Position numbers and translations under genes: made by a program
Part shown: positions 34,705 through 47,700 of the stretch, piece by piece
Layout of the letters: each line of letters starts with the position of its first letter
How positions within the stretch are numbered: the first letter of the stretch is position 1
Source: Cryptomeria japonica
Taxonomy: Eukaryota > Streptophyta > Pinopsida > Cupressales > Cupressaceae
DNA length: 64,000 bases
Direction: 5' to 3'
Assembly: GCF_030272615.1 (NCBI RefSeq)
Contig: NC_081409.1
Coordinates: forward strand, 612,371,755 to 612,435,754
The notes under the pieces: generated by a model
Told to the model about the DNA's origin: nothing
The model's database searches: none
Seen by the model: the letters and a program-made list of their open reading frames with translations, nothing else

Positions 34705-36255
34705 TGTTGACATGATGATATTGTATGTTGTCATTGATGTCAATATGATGAAGAGTGAACCGATATATTGAATTAAGAACTTGCAAGAGAACCAGTATAT
34801 GTGAAAAAGTGAATCGGTATGTTTGTCCAAGTGAACCGGTATGTTGAAATGTGAACCGGTATATGTGAAAATGTGAACCGGTATATGTGAACAAGTGAAG
34901 CGGTATGTTTGTCCAAGAGAACCAGTATGTTGGAATATGAACCAGTATATGGAATGTCATGTATCAAGGTTTCATATGGTATGACTACCTGTTGGTAGTC
35001 TTAGCTTCAGGGTTTCCGGTAGAAGTGTTTCGAGCCTGTGTGATCCAACTTATGACATTGTATGATGAGTTAGCATTATAATGGAGATTAGATCGTGTTG
35101 CCATGTCAACCTCGTGCGCATGAAGGATCTTGCATGAAGGAGATTGATCCTATCTACCTCGGGAATGTACGAAGTCTCTACAAACGGTGGAGAACGCGTG
35201 ATGGGTTATCACCCCCAAGAAGAGGTGAAGAACGAATGATGGAGAATGTCTTGAGATCTATTCAAGACCATTGTATTCAAATGCAAAGTGTTCAATGGTC
35301 AGGATTTAACCGACTGAATTGTTCAACCTAAATGTTTAGGGTTTAGGGTTTATGCTACCGACCTATCTGTTTCCTATAAGGCCGATGTTTTTTTTCATGT
35401 TGAAGTTGTTGGCAAATGTTGTGTGTGTATCTAAGTGCAGAGATACGTGATTCTTGCCAAACCAGATAAGAGAATTGATACCTGCAGAGTGTGTGTGTAG
35501 AAGGAAGGAACTAAAGTGGATCTGCATTGGCATTGAGTGCTATTACCAAATCATTGTAATACCTGTTGATCTCTAACCACTTCAACAGTTGGAAAATCCC
35601 TTAATAGGGTAGCTTTAACCAGCTTGTTGTAAATCCTTTAACAGGGTGACTCAAAGCCATTGAGTTCTTAAAATCCTCTAACAAGGTAACCTTTAACAGG
35701 GCTTAACCCTTAACCGGGTATTCTAGCCATCCCTTAACCGGGTGATCTCTAACAAGATCGGTTCCTAACAGAACCTGTTGTAATAGTCTTTAACCGAACT
35801 AGGCTCCTAACAGAGCAGATTTCTAAAGAGTTCAAGAACACTTTTGGGTATTCATTCCCACCGTGGTTTTTCCTAGTTGGGTTTCCATGTGAAAAAAGTG
35901 TGCGTCATATGTGATGTCTTTTTCATGTGATGCTTTGTTGTTTTATGTCAAGCGGTGAATCATGTTGATCTAGCAAGTTATTATATTTCTGATGGTAGAT
36001 TACCTGTTTATGCATAAGGATAAAGTGGAAATGAGGGTGTAGGTTGTGTGGAAAGATAAGTGTTTCCGGTTTATATCTTTCACAGTCTCATTGTGCTTAA
36101 CCGGTAGTAATCTGGTTTATGACCGGTGTTAGTGACTGCCAGTCAAGTTCACTATTTGCAGTCAAACCGATTCAGGAAAAGTTTGTGTTTGTACTGAATC
36201 ACCCCCCCCCCTCTCAGTACCGGTTTGGTACTCATTGTTTATCATCGAGTTATCA
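34705..36255 (+). repeat. 3' LTR of copia element C
   Basis: Matches 28753-30285. The start could instead be TGTTGGCATATG at 34684: a TGTTGGC copy lies 21 bases upstream next to a weak purine run (CCAAAGGGAT, 34673-34682). I chose 34705 because the 5' LTR aligns from there. A stronger AAAGGGGGAGAA run stands at about 34577. Ends GAGTTATCA before the target duplication. Confidence 0.85.
34757..34965 (+). repeat. ACCGGTAT minisatellite, 3' LTR copy
   Basis: Same array as 28804-28982 with one additional AATGTGAACCGGTATATGTG unit near 34865, plus point changes. Length change since insertion, or LTR recombination, explains the difference. Confidence 0.85.
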
Positions 36256-36260
36256 AATCA

Positions 36261-37341
36261 GTGTTCTGCAATTTCAGCTTAGTAATCCAGATCTTTAAAC
36301 CACTCAATGTAGATTAAGAAAAATAAAGTCCAGAAACACAAAGCAAATAACAGCAACACCATAACACCAAAAATTTTATGTAGAAACCCAATTAAGGGAA
36401 AAACCACGGTGGGATTAAAACCCACAATATTAGTATACTATATTAGAAGTATAAAAATATTACAAAAGGGAATGCACATGAATTCAAGCACACTCCCTAG
36501 AGCTCACTGCTCAAATTACAAATGAGGGCAACAACTCTGAAAGGCTCATTGCCTTACAAATGTTTGTGAGAGATTACAATGAAGTTTTAACTATGAAGTA
36601 GCATCAACAAATGTATGTGAATAGTTATTGTTAAGCACAAAAATCTATATATCACTCAACTTTGCAATATTGCTCTGTTCTAATACTCTACTTCAATCTG
36701 GAGCACCAATCTAATACTTGTGCATGTGAAACTATGCACAATATCTCATACACACTTCTACCAATATCAAAAATACCATTGACAATTGATCTTATATATC
36801 AACATCACATATTAAGTCACCACCTCATGTCGACTTCAAGAACACGTCATAAGAGATAAAACGTGTAAATGAGTTAGCTCAAATCCACCTTCAAAGCATA
36901 TGCAGATCAAAAAAATATGTCCACACACTTCCCACATGATAGCTCATCAACCTCGACCATGAAAAAAACCACCAAAATTAATCCGCAAAGCAATCAGCAC
37001 ACACTATAGTTGTTATACATTGTTCATACCAAAAACATGATTATCGGATCTTTTAACTTGCATGAAACTCATGACCAAATGCCACAATATAGGAATTAGG
37101 CATATTACATGACCACAAACCTTCTCTAAAATTTGTATAGAAAAATACACTACCAAAATAATTTGCCAGCCAAAATTGTTCACTACCAGATGTCTTGTTC
37201 TTCTTACCGAATCTCACTTAACTCAATCAATCTCAACTCAATCTACCAGAATGATGAAAAAATGAAGTGCAGATATTGAAACTGATATGAGTTGCCATCA
37301 ATGACAACATCTAAACATACCTACAGTTTCTCTTGCCAACA
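36261..37341 (-). repeat. Main part of the 3' LTR of element B
   Basis: Collinear with 43646-44748 of the 5' LTR. On the minus strand it begins TGTTGGCAAGAG at 37341. Together with 28708-28752 it gives about 1,126 bases against 1,147 for the 5' LTR. Includes the hairpin module at 36375-36425. Confidence 0.9.
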
Positions 37342-37358
37342 ATCTCCCCCTTTGGCAT
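37342..37358 (-). other. Polypurine tract of element B
   Basis: Minus strand GCCAAAGGGGGAGAT borders the 3' LTR. Confidence 0.85.
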
Positions 37359-37566
37359 CGATGGCAACACTTAGTGAAAAATGACAGTGTCGAACCAAAA
37401 CCAAAATATGTACACTACAACAAAAAATTTCTCTACCAAATTCCAAAATGAAAAAACTCCCCTAAGATCAACATTTTTCACTCATTTACTCTCCCCCTTT
37501 GACATCAATGGCAAAGGTAGAGTGTCAAAAACCAAAAATGCTATTTACACATATGCATAGTTATGT

Positions 37567-40500
37567 TCACAAAAATTGAAAAATATTTGCATAAGAATTC
37601 ATCAGGGAATTTAGGTAACTATCCCAACTCTTCTTCAGACTCTCCATGACAATTATGAGCCCATTGAGAAAGTATGCAAGTGCCTTTACTGATTTGAGAT
37701 AGGATGGATAAGAGGAGTTCATGGTAAATTGAGAATATTTCAATCCACTAAGCATAATATCCATCTTAGGAGTAATAAGGCTCCTAAGTTCACAAACTTT
37801 ATCAACTATTTTCACCTTTTCTCGATTCAGACTCATAATCTTCTCAAGCAAAGATACTACTTGTGCTTCGTGACCGCTCAAGGAGATTGACAACAAATCA
37901 AATGACTGAGATAATTGATCAAGATGATCCCCATACTCTTCAATCTTCCTCTCAATATCCTGATTACACTTGGATAGCTTTAAACATGACTTAAAGATAT
38001 TACTTCCCTCAGACAATTCTTCATGAACATCTTTCATACCAACGTTGAAATGATTATGTCATCTGCCACCATATTCTTCAGTATCTGAAACCTTCTAGTA
38101 TAGAATTCATTGCGGACCTTCTCTTTAGCAGATTTTTCAAATGATTGAAAGTGGCGGTCCACTGAATTGATTAAGATTTTTATATTACCAGATGGAGTGT
38201 TTGATATGTCCTTCTAAAATTAAGGCATTAGTTCCTCCAATACACCGAATGCCAAAGTGACCAACTCATTGTTCTTTGTGCATGATTTTTCCAAGTCTTC
38301 ACTATCTTTGGCTTCAGCAAACGTGGCTAATTTAAGCAAGTGAATAGGGGAAAAAGAAGATAGGTTGATGGGGCCTTGAGAAAATTCTAGATCCTCTACA
38401 TAGATCTACTTCCCCTTTTACACATCTTTAGTGTCTCTTGCCTCAGTAGCAACCTTAACTTCTAACTCCTTCTCTGAATCAACCTTATCTACATCACTGG
38501 CATCAACATTAACCTTATCTCCTACATCTTCAACTTCTTTAAAAACTGGTTTATCATGACCTTTTGAAATAGAAGGTTCATCAGATTTTGACTCATCTCC
38601 TAGGGATGGCATACCTAAGACTTCCAAAACAGATTTCTCAACATCTTCTTGTGATTTCTCTGGAACCACCTCATACTAATTATCTAACAAAATTGCTCTC
38701 AAAATTTGTTCGATTTGTTTTCTAACCTCTTCACTTTTGCCAATCGTTATCTTATTCACTCTCTTCTTTCTTTTGAATTTTTCCTTATTCTCTTCAAGAA
38801 TCCTATCAATTTTTGTCTTTTCTATCATGGGACAGAGTTAAACCAATATATATTCTCCTATTCTTTCTTCCTCTATTCTAGTTATTTCTCTCCTCATGTC
38901 TATAATGTCATATAAACTCTAAAGAATCTCTGACATTATCTCAATAAGAGCTCTATTATATTTATTCAAGTATTCAACACTTGCCTCTTCTATAGTTCTC
39001 TTTATGGCATCATCCAATAACTGATAATATTTGGAAATATGTTTGAGGTTACCTTCCTTAACGATGGTTTCCTTAACCTTTCTCACAGTCATAACTGTGT
39101 CATTTGATTGGGTCTTCTTGTTGGACTACTTCTCACCAGATGATTTGTCTTTGACAACTTTAGCTTCTTTGTCTCTCTTCTTTATTTCTTTCACCATATC
39201 ATCTGACTCAGTTTCTTCATCATCGAGAATAATTACTCTTTCTTTCCCTCATTTCCTCTTCCCTTCACTAGATGATTTAGCTTGGGGCTTGGGTGAACTG
39301 ACAAATTTACGACCACTCGATGAGGGTGCAGAACCCTTTGACTGTTTACGCTTGGGAACAAGAGCTTTCAATTTGGCCTTCTTTGGCTTAACCATATCTT
39401 CTTTCTTCATAATGTTCTCTTCTCTTTCTTTTCAAACTGCCTCCTTGGTGATTCTCATACTTTTAGTCAGTTTCTCAACTTCCTTCCAGACTTTTCTCTA
39501 CATTTCAGGCTTCTTGAACTTAGAGTGCAAGTCCAAGCTCTTCTATTTGTAGGTCCCAAATATTTCTTCTAATGTGTCCACTAGTTTTCTTAACAAATGC
39601 TCGGCATATGAATCAAGAATGTGACCTTAAACTTCATATACCATGGGTAAGATCCATGATGTTCTAGGCTCTAAAACTTCCATAAGACATTGATCAGTAT
39701 CAACAATAAAACATATTGTGTCCTCATACTTCTCCACTATCTCCTTAGGGATTCTTTATTTGCTCTGCATTATGTTTAGGAATGTTTTGAAGTATCCCCA
39801 AATAATTCCATTCTAAATTGTAGCATCTCCAAGACCCCAAAGTGTTTCTTTTATCTGCACTGCCACCAATTTGTCATAGACCCACTGCACCTTGCCAACA
39901 CCCAGAATCTCAATCATGAAGTAGAAGTATAAACAAATAATCAAGGTTCCATACTTGAATACTTTTTTTTGGTCTTGCTTGATTTTCTTTAGATAGCTCA
40001 ATAACTCTCTCTGAAGTACTTCACACAAATCATATTATTTATCCTCCTTCAATATCTGGTAAGTTGTATAGATGGTTGTATCGGATACTGAATTATCCTT
40101 TCTAGACTGATATAACTTGTAATCCATCACCATTGATACGAACCGGACGTCATATTCAATAATATCATGAATTGTCATTGATCTGATGTCAAGTTGTGAA
40201 CCAATTGCCTTAGTTATCATCTGATTCTTCACATTTCTTAAGGTATGCACTTCACCGACTGATCTTAAATAGGTTACCACCTTAATTGCTTCATGTGTAA
40301 TCTTGTAAGGTTTTTCCAACCACATAAACTCATCATGTGTTCTACTCAAAATGTATCGAACCCACTCTATCTCATCGAACACTGGAAAATGAACAAACTA
40401 TGTGAAACCCTTCTCCTCAATTGATTTAAATTTAGGTTTCAAGCTTCTCATTTCATCAATCATGTGCTTTGTTTACAAATTTAGCTTTTGGGTGCTTCCA

Positions 40501-41957
40501 AGATCTTCAATATTACAATGCATGTAAACCCTAATATCTTCCACATGTAATACTCCAAATGGGATGGATGAAAAAGAACCATTCGGATTATCTTTTATAG
40601 ACATATAAGGATTGTTTTTGAAGATTGGCCTAGTCCTTTTAGTGACATCTGTTGGCATTATAGATGAATTGATTATGTGTTGCATTGATGTTTTGTCATT
40701 GATGTCAACACTAGTTGTTATGGTTGGTTACCGGCAGACAGGTTTTAGTTACTGGTAGAAGATCTAGTGTTACCGACAGAAGAGACTATCTGTTGGACAC
40801 TTCTGGCATGTTTGGATCTATGGAATATGATTGGTTACATGTGATACGTTCTTCTAGAGCATATTTTGGTCATTTGGTATTGGCTTGGTATTGGATACTA
40901 TCATACACTCTTATAAACCCTTACCAGCATTGTTTTAAGGCTTTACCGGCAGAGCTTTCATTAAGGAATCTTAACAGGATGTATAATTGGTGTTGGTGCA
41001 GCTTCTACATGGATTTCAAGATGTTGAAGATGTTCTTTGATCGTGCTTCAACTGCTTGAAGACATTGCTTTGGCGTGGTGGACCTAGAATAGGTCTGGTA
41101 CCTATCTAGGTTATGGACCGGTATAATGATAACATGTACTCTACACGTTACCGGGATGTTTCGAGATGATTTATGGTTTTTTTATTGGTGTTTTGGTCTT
41201 AAGCCAACATGGCATATCATTGTAATATGGATTTATGTAATGATCTTATTGTAATATCTTTTAGGTGGCTAACCTAATTGGTTTAGGTCTTAGGGTTTGT
41301 ATAAAATAATGTAAGATCTCATTGTAGATTATGGGGATTATATGTCATGGTCTTGGAATGCAATATCATATGCGAAGGAGATTTGTTTGATCATAGGTGA
41401 TCGAATAGGGATTAAGGAAGAGGTCAAAGGCCTCTGGTATTGAGCTTGACCGGGACTGTAATCAAGCATGGTAGATGTTATTTCTAGTAGTTCACTCTAT
41501 TGGATTGTTGTCTATTTATCTTGAGATGGTTGTAGCCTCTCTATAGTCAGTGAGACTCTTTTATAATGAGTAGTACACTCTAGGCAGTGTGCCTTCTTGC
41601 CTGTGCAGGCCCCTCATTATCACACATACTTTCTGCAGAAGTATCATCTGACTGTGGGTAGGCTTCCCACCATGGTTTTTCCCTTTCCAAATTTTCCACG
41701 TACAAATCATGGTGTTATGTGGTATGGTTGCTTTGCATTGATTATCTATTTAATTGTTATGTTGTATTGTTTACCGGTATATGTTCCTACCGGCATTTGT
41801 ATGTGCTTTACTGGTACTTGATCTGTTTAAAGGTTATTAAGTAGATTAAAAGTTATAATCTATTAACAACTAATTCACCCTCCCCCCCTCTCAGTTGTTC
41901 ACCAATTATCCTAACAACATCAACTACCAAATGGGTCGCAATACCAGAAGATTCCAT
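37567..41957 (-). pseudogene. Element B ORF2: large conserved protein of unknown function, broken
   Basis: The ATG at 41957 gives MESSGIATHLVV; the reading is cut at 41921 by a solo LTR and resumes at about 40644 with DVTKRTRPIFKNNPYMSI. Long segments then match ORF2 of element A (VFDEIEWVRYILSRTHDEF, VQWVYDKLVAVQI). A charged linker (about 38700-39500), an acidic part (38418-38669) and a C-terminal helical region ending ANIFQFL (stop near 37567) follow. Without the LTR it is about 1,040 codons. Numerous stops and at least one frame change in the linker. Function unknown; no polymerase, protease or integrase motif seen. Confidence 0.65.
40650..41916 (+). mobile_element. Solo LTR of the element D family, inside B ORF2
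   Basis: Starts TGTTGGCATTATAGATG, ends ...TTATCCTAACA, with perfect ACATC duplications (40645-40649 and 41917-41921). Its start region (GAATTGATTATGTGTTGCATTGATG words) and its end (TAACAACTAATTCACC, C-tract, CTCAGTTGTTC) match the LTRs of copia element D. It splits ORF2 of B cleanly and lies in the opposite orientation to B. Confidence 0.92.
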
Positions 41958-42362
41958 ATCAAAATTTCAAGCTTCAAACTGGAAAAATGTTAGCCAATAA
42001 ATACCTTTCAACCAGATGCAAGATCAGAAGATGAGTCCTCAATTCACTTTGGATCTCTATAAATTCTTCTTTTATGCGCTATACTGCTCTTTCTCTTCGA
42101 ATGCAAAGTGAGAAATGAAAATTTTATTTGCCTTTTATCCATTGCATACCTAACTTTTAGGTATAATAAATTCACTTAACCTTAACTCTCCTAGTTACTC
42201 TGCATACTGACATATCTTCAGGAAATCTTTTGTGGATCATCAAAATCTTCTGTAAAATCACCAAACAACTGTTTGCAACCTACCAGAACTAGGTACAGAT
42301 CTCCAATAGGTGGTTTGAAATATTTCTCATGAAAATATCCCCCTAAGGACTAAGGCCTTAGC

Positions 42363-43534
42363 TTAGATACTGAATGTAGTTCCAGCACCAGAATCAGGTG
42401 CAGACCCACTTCCTACATCATCACTACTCTTCTTAGCCCATGTCTTCTTCATCTGATCTCTAATTTCTTCAACTTTTTCTTTACCCTTCTCATATCGCTT
42501 CACATCTTTGTTCTTGTCTTTTGTACCTCTCCTATTCACATTTCCATTTCGTGGTATTTTGCAATGTGACCAGATTTGTTGCAAGCAAAGAAAACAACAT
42601 TTCCTTGCACAGGTCTAAAATTCATTTGATTTCTTCTTATTCTACATTGGCTAGAAACATGTCCAAACATACCACATGCATAGAATCTCACATTTCTTCT
42701 ATTTGGAATATTATCCATCACACTTCTGCACTAATTAGCCTTATGACCATACTTATTGCATTTAAAACATTGACCAGTAAAAGATGGACCATTATTAATC
42801 ATCCTATGTCTACATTGACTAGCCTTATGACCAAATTTGTTGCAAACAAATCAACTACCATTGAATTTATGAGCATTAGGTTGCCTTACCAGAGGTCTTC
42901 TTGGATTTTTATTTTGTTGTGTTGATTTGGAGCTTTCACCTTTCTCAAAACTAAGACCTTGTGTGTCATTAGGATTCTACTGGCTCGCAAGCATCTCATT
43001 AAGTCTGCCTAAATTGATTCTGAACATTTGATCCTTATACTCATTTACAGCATCAAGATCAAATTTAAGTAGTAGGATCTTCTTTCTAAAATCTTTCTCC
43101 TTTTTTGTGGCTTCTTGCAAATCATCTTTCAGGTGTCCATTCTCATTCTCAAGTCCATAACATTCTTCACTTACATCTTTCAGGGACTGAGCAAGGTTCT
43201 CTTCATTCTTCTTTCTTTCTTCAATCTCCTTTGTCATAATCATCACAATAGCTTCCATCTCATTCTTTTCAACTATATTATCCCTAGCAAGTCTCTCACA
43301 TTATTTTGTCTTTTCCTTTACGGCATCTTTATCAATTCTTTGACTCTCTTTCACCTTTAGCTTGTCAACAAACTCCTTTCTCTTGTCTCTTGATTTGTCT
43401 AGCTGATCTTTCAGTGATTCAATAAAGTTCTTAGCATGTTTCAGATTTTCCTTAAATTGCTTGACCTTAGCTTTAGACTAACCTAGATCATCAAGTGCAA
43501 CAAGTAGTTGTTCTCTAAGACTACCGAAACCCAT
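42363..43534 (-). pseudogene. Element B ORF1: coiled-coil and zinc-knuckle protein, broken
   Basis: The ATG at 43534 (MGFGSLREQLLVALDDLG) corresponds to the ORF1 start of element A. About 200 residues of charged coiled coil follow, with stops near 43480 and 43300. Four zinc knuckles come next: FVCNKFGHKASQC, CFKCNKYGHKAN then a stop, FYACGMFGHVSSQC (first Cys changed to Tyr) and FFACNKSGHIAKYH (first and last Cys lost). A basic tail matching KVEEIRDQMKKTW ends at 42363. Four knuckles with the same order and spacing in A and B show that this is the ancestral design. Confidence 0.75.
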
Positions 43535-43586
43535 TGATTCACTTGCAGGATCCACCTCAAGTTGTTAGACTTATTTCGAAGAACTT

Positions 43587-43599
43587 AGCTCTGATACCA
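43587..43599 (-). promoter_or_regulatory. Primer binding site of element B
   Basis: Minus strand TGGTATCAGAGCT, two bases after the 5' LTR; initiator tRNA-Met type. Confidence 0.9.
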
Positions 43600-43601
43600 A
43601 T

Positions 43602-44748
43602 TGTCGGAATCAAGGATCCAAGGAACACTAAGAGGGGGGGGTGTCTCAGTGTTCAGCAATTTCAACTTAATAATCTAGATCTTTAAACCACTCACTGTAG
43701 ATTAAGAAAAATAAAGTGTGGAAACACAAAGCAAAGAACAGCAACACCATAACACCAATATTTTTACATGGAAACCTAGTTAAGGGAAAAACCATGATGG
43801 GATTTAAACCTACAATATTAGTAAACTTTGCTAGAAGTATTAAAATTTTACAAAAGGGAATGCACATGCATTCAGGCACACTGCCTAGAGCTCACTGCTC
43901 AAATTACAAATAAGGGTAAAAACCCCGGAAGGCTCACTACGTTACAAATGTTTGTAAGAGATTACAATGAAGTTTCAATTATGAAGTAGCATCAACAAAT
44001 GCATGTGAATAGTTTTGATTAAGCACAAAACTTTGTATCTCACTCAACTCTACAATATTGCTCTGTTCTGAAACTATGCTTCAATCCGAAGCACCAATCT
44101 AATACTTGCACACATGAAACTGCGCATAATCACTCATACACACTTTGCACACTTCTACGAACATCAAAAATACCCTTTACAATTGATCTTATATATATGC
44201 ATCACATATTAAGTCACCACCTCATGTCAGCTTCAAGAACATGTCATAAGAGATGAAACGTGTAAATGAGTTGGCTCAAATCCACCTTCAAATCATATGC
44301 AGACCAAAACAAAATGTCCACACACTTCCCATGTGACATCTCATTAACCTCAACCATGCAAACAACCACCAAAATCAATCTGCAAGATCCCCAAAGTGAA
44401 TCACCACATGTTACGGTTGTTATACACTGTTCATACCAAAAACATTATTACCAAATCTTTTAACTTGCACGAAACTCATCACCGGAGGCCACAATCCAGG
44501 AATTAAGAATATTACATGACTACAAACCTTCTCTGAAATTTGTATAGCAATATACACCACCAAAATAATTTGCCAACCAAAATTGTTCATTAAAAAATGA
44601 ATTGTTCTTCTTACCGGATCTCACTGTACTCAATCAATCTCAACTCAATCTATCGGAATGATGAAAACATGAAGTACGGATACCAAAACTGATATGAGTT
44701 TAGATCAATGATAACATCTGAACATACCTGTAGTGTGTCTTGCCAACA
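43602..44748 (-). repeat. 5' LTR of element B
   Basis: Minus strand start TGTTGGCAAGACACAC, end ...CTTGATTCCGACA. Length 1,147. Bears the shared LTR-end module (43762-43815) and C-tract (43631-43640). U3 differs from that of element A. Confidence 0.9.
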
Positions 44749-47700
44749 GATTCAAAACCTTTAATAGTTGAGATAATGTTCATGGAATCCCCCTCAATCA
44801 CCAAGTTTTGGATATTGTTCCAGAGCTACTTTGACACCTAAAAGTAGTCCATTAGCTTCTGCAATATTATTAGAGCCATCTTGGATTATTGTTTTCCCTG
44901 TTGAGATAACATAACCCTTGTGATCTTTGATGACACAACAGATTACTGAGATACTCGGATTACCTTTAGAAGCGTCGTCAAAGTTTAGTTTGCAAAATTA
45001 ATTTAGAGGGGGGGTCCATCTAATCTCCTTCATATTTAAAGTTTTTTTATTTTTTCAGAATAATTCCTTTGAAAGGAAGTTTTATATGCTTCCATTCTGA
45101 GAGAATCAAATTGTTCCGGGAGGTAAATTGAGAATCTAGGTCCTTTTTTTTCATAGTATGAGCATTTACCACCTCTGAGATGTTATTTTCAATTATGGAA
45201 ATTATCTCCTCGAAGATGCTCTTTTCTTTCCTAAACATCCACCTATTCTTTTCCAACCAAACATTCCAAATAATGAGGGCATGAGAAACTTCCCAAATTA
45301 TTGACAAGAAAGACTCTCTAGCCAACTGTGGCCAAGACTCAAACACCTCTTTTAGTTTAAATTACAGAGGGGATTCCCACTTAAGCTTCCTCATAACCTA
45401 TTTCCAACAACCTTGAACATAATCATAATTAAGGAGAAGGTGATCCACTGATGCAATTATTTCATCACATATAACACATTTAAAGGGTTGGGCTAATCCA
45501 AGCAACAAAAGCCTATCACTAGTTAAAATTATACCTTTTCAAGCCAATCATGCAAATTCCCCTTCTTTTTGGGACTTTGTCATAGGTCATTAGAGACTTA
45601 TAGCCTAGATTGACTAAATATGCCCCCGTGCTTGAAGGTAACCAAACAAGTTCATCTCTAGTATTGTTGACATGAATCACTCTCTTTTTTATTTCTTGCC
45701 ATAAGAGATGCTTTTGATTACACGAATCTGCAACAAGGTCCAAATTTTTCTAATGAACTGACCAACACACCTCCCTTTAGAAACATTGAAATTAATCTTT
45801 AACTAGACAACCACATGAAGACTTCAGCTGAATTTTTAGATCCTCAATTCCTTGTAGATGTTCCAAAGGGGGGAGACCATACCAAGAGTCCTCCCAAAAT
45901 CTTATTGATTTACCAACATGAACAATCCAAGAGAGGTTTAATAAAATAAAATAAAATTGTTCTGCATTTCAACAAAAAGTTCCACATTTGGCTTCCCAAA
46001 GGGGTTCTAAAATAGTAAAAATTATTTCCGGGTCCTTAGAGTCTAAATATTTTGCTCCAATAATTGAAGACTAGGCCGACTTACTATCCTTATACAATTT
46101 TCAAACAATTTTCCTGTCGAGGGCTATATTTCTCTCATCAATACTATGGATCCCTACACCCCCTAAGTCCTTGGAGGAACAAATAGAATCCCAAGCCAGC
46201 AGGTGAATTTTATTTTTATTTTCCTTATTCCCATTCCAAAGGAATTTCTTCAAAATAGTTTCTATTATATACTTAACCTTCTCTGGCATAGGAAGAACAG
46301 ACATTACATAGTTTGGGATTGTTGCCAGCACTAATTTGATCAGGAGAATTATGCCTACTATGGAAAGCTAGGAGTTCATCTAGGAAGAAATTATATTCTT
46401 AATAGAGTCTACAATGGGAAACCAAAATCCATATTTGCTAACCCCATAGAATATAGGGATACCGAGATACTTACAAGGAAAAGATCCATGTTTGAAGCCA
46501 AGGATATGAGTTAGTCTATTCAACAAGGAGGGGGACCAGTTGAAGAAAAATACCTTTGTCTCAGAAGCATTCACTTGCTAACCTAAAACTAAGCAATAAA
46601 AATACAATGATTTCTTAATTACCTTGGATTCCCTAGTAGAAGCTTCCCCAAATATCATGTTGCCATCTGCAAATAGTGAGTTATAGATAGACGAGTTTGT
46701 GGAATCATAATCCCTTTCCAGACCTAAAGATTATGCCATGATGAAATTTTTCTACTTGAGGCCTCATCAAGAATAATGAACAAAAGGGGGGATACAGGGT
46801 CCCCTTGCCTAATACCCTGTGAAGATGAAAAGAAACCAGATGGTCTCCCATTCACAATGACCAAGAAATTTGTACCTAAAACATAAGAGATGATCCACTT
46901 GCACCATTTTGGTGAAAAAACAAACTTAAGTAGGACTTGATGAAGGAATGACCACTTGACTTTGTCATATGCCTTGGTCATGTCCAATTTGATGACCATT
47001 GCTTCCACATTGTGAGAGGAGATAGAATGAATAACCTCATGAGAAACCAAATCTCCTTCCAAAGTATCCTTACTTGGGACAAACCCACCTTGTTTCTATG
47101 AGATGATTTTGGGAATGAACCTGGACAACATTAGTGTAATGGCTTTAGTAACAATCTTGTAAATGGTGTTGCATAATGAGATTGGCCTAAAATCTACAAA
47201 TGTGAAAGGGTTTGCCATTTTCGGAATCAATGCAATGAGGGTGGTATTGAATTATTTTAGCACGTTCCCATTCTTCCTAGATTCCTCAACAACTTGTCAG
47301 ATGTCTTAACTCAATAATTCCCAACATTTCTGAAAGAAGATGGTTGTGAATCCATCTGGGCCCAGAAATTTATCTGGGTGCATGGAAAAAAAAACTGTTC
47401 TGATTTCTTCTGAGGAAAATGGTTTCAGTAGATCCAAATAGTCCTGATCTGAAATCAATGGAGGAATATGATCTAACAACTCTCTGACATGTAGATGTGG
47501 ATCTACATTCAAAACATCTGGATCTGAGAATAAAGAGGATAAAAAATTAATAGCTTCAAGATTTTTCCTCATTATCTGTGAGAATGACACCTGCTCCATT
47601 TTTAATTTGAGAAATCTAGTTAGTTGTTCTCTTCATTTTTGTTGAGGAATAAAAGTATATAGTGTTTCTATCTCCATCTTGCAGCCAAGTCTCCCTATAC

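Larger units (their letters stand above)
28753..36255 (+). mobile_element. Copia element C (about 7.5 kb), inserted in the 3' LTR of B
   Basis: Flanked by perfect AATCA copies (28748-28752 and 36256-36260). Order: 5' LTR 28753-30285, primer site 30288-30300, gag 30357-31391, protease, integrase, RT and RNase H to 34444, 3' LTR to 36255. The two LTRs are long (about 1.5 kb) and similar, differing by point changes and one extra repeat unit. Genes are in copia order, mostly in one frame, with about seven stops and one frameshift. It is the best-preserved copia coding region in the window but inactive. Confidence 0.92.
28708..44748 (-). mobile_element. Element B: second member of the polymerase-less A family, with nested insertions
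   Basis: Flanked by perfect GATTC duplications (28703-28707, 44749-44753) inside a LINE. On the minus strand: 5' LTR 43602-44748, primer site 43587-43599, ORF1 43534-42363, ORF2 41957-37567, polypurine tract at 37342, 3' LTR 37341-36261 plus 28752-28708. The 3' LTR is split by copia element C, and ORF2 by a solo LTR (40650-41916). Without these insertions B is about 7.3 kb. Like A, it has no protease, integrase or reverse transcriptase. Its LTR U3 differs from that of A, although the proteins are clearly related. Confidence 0.85.
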
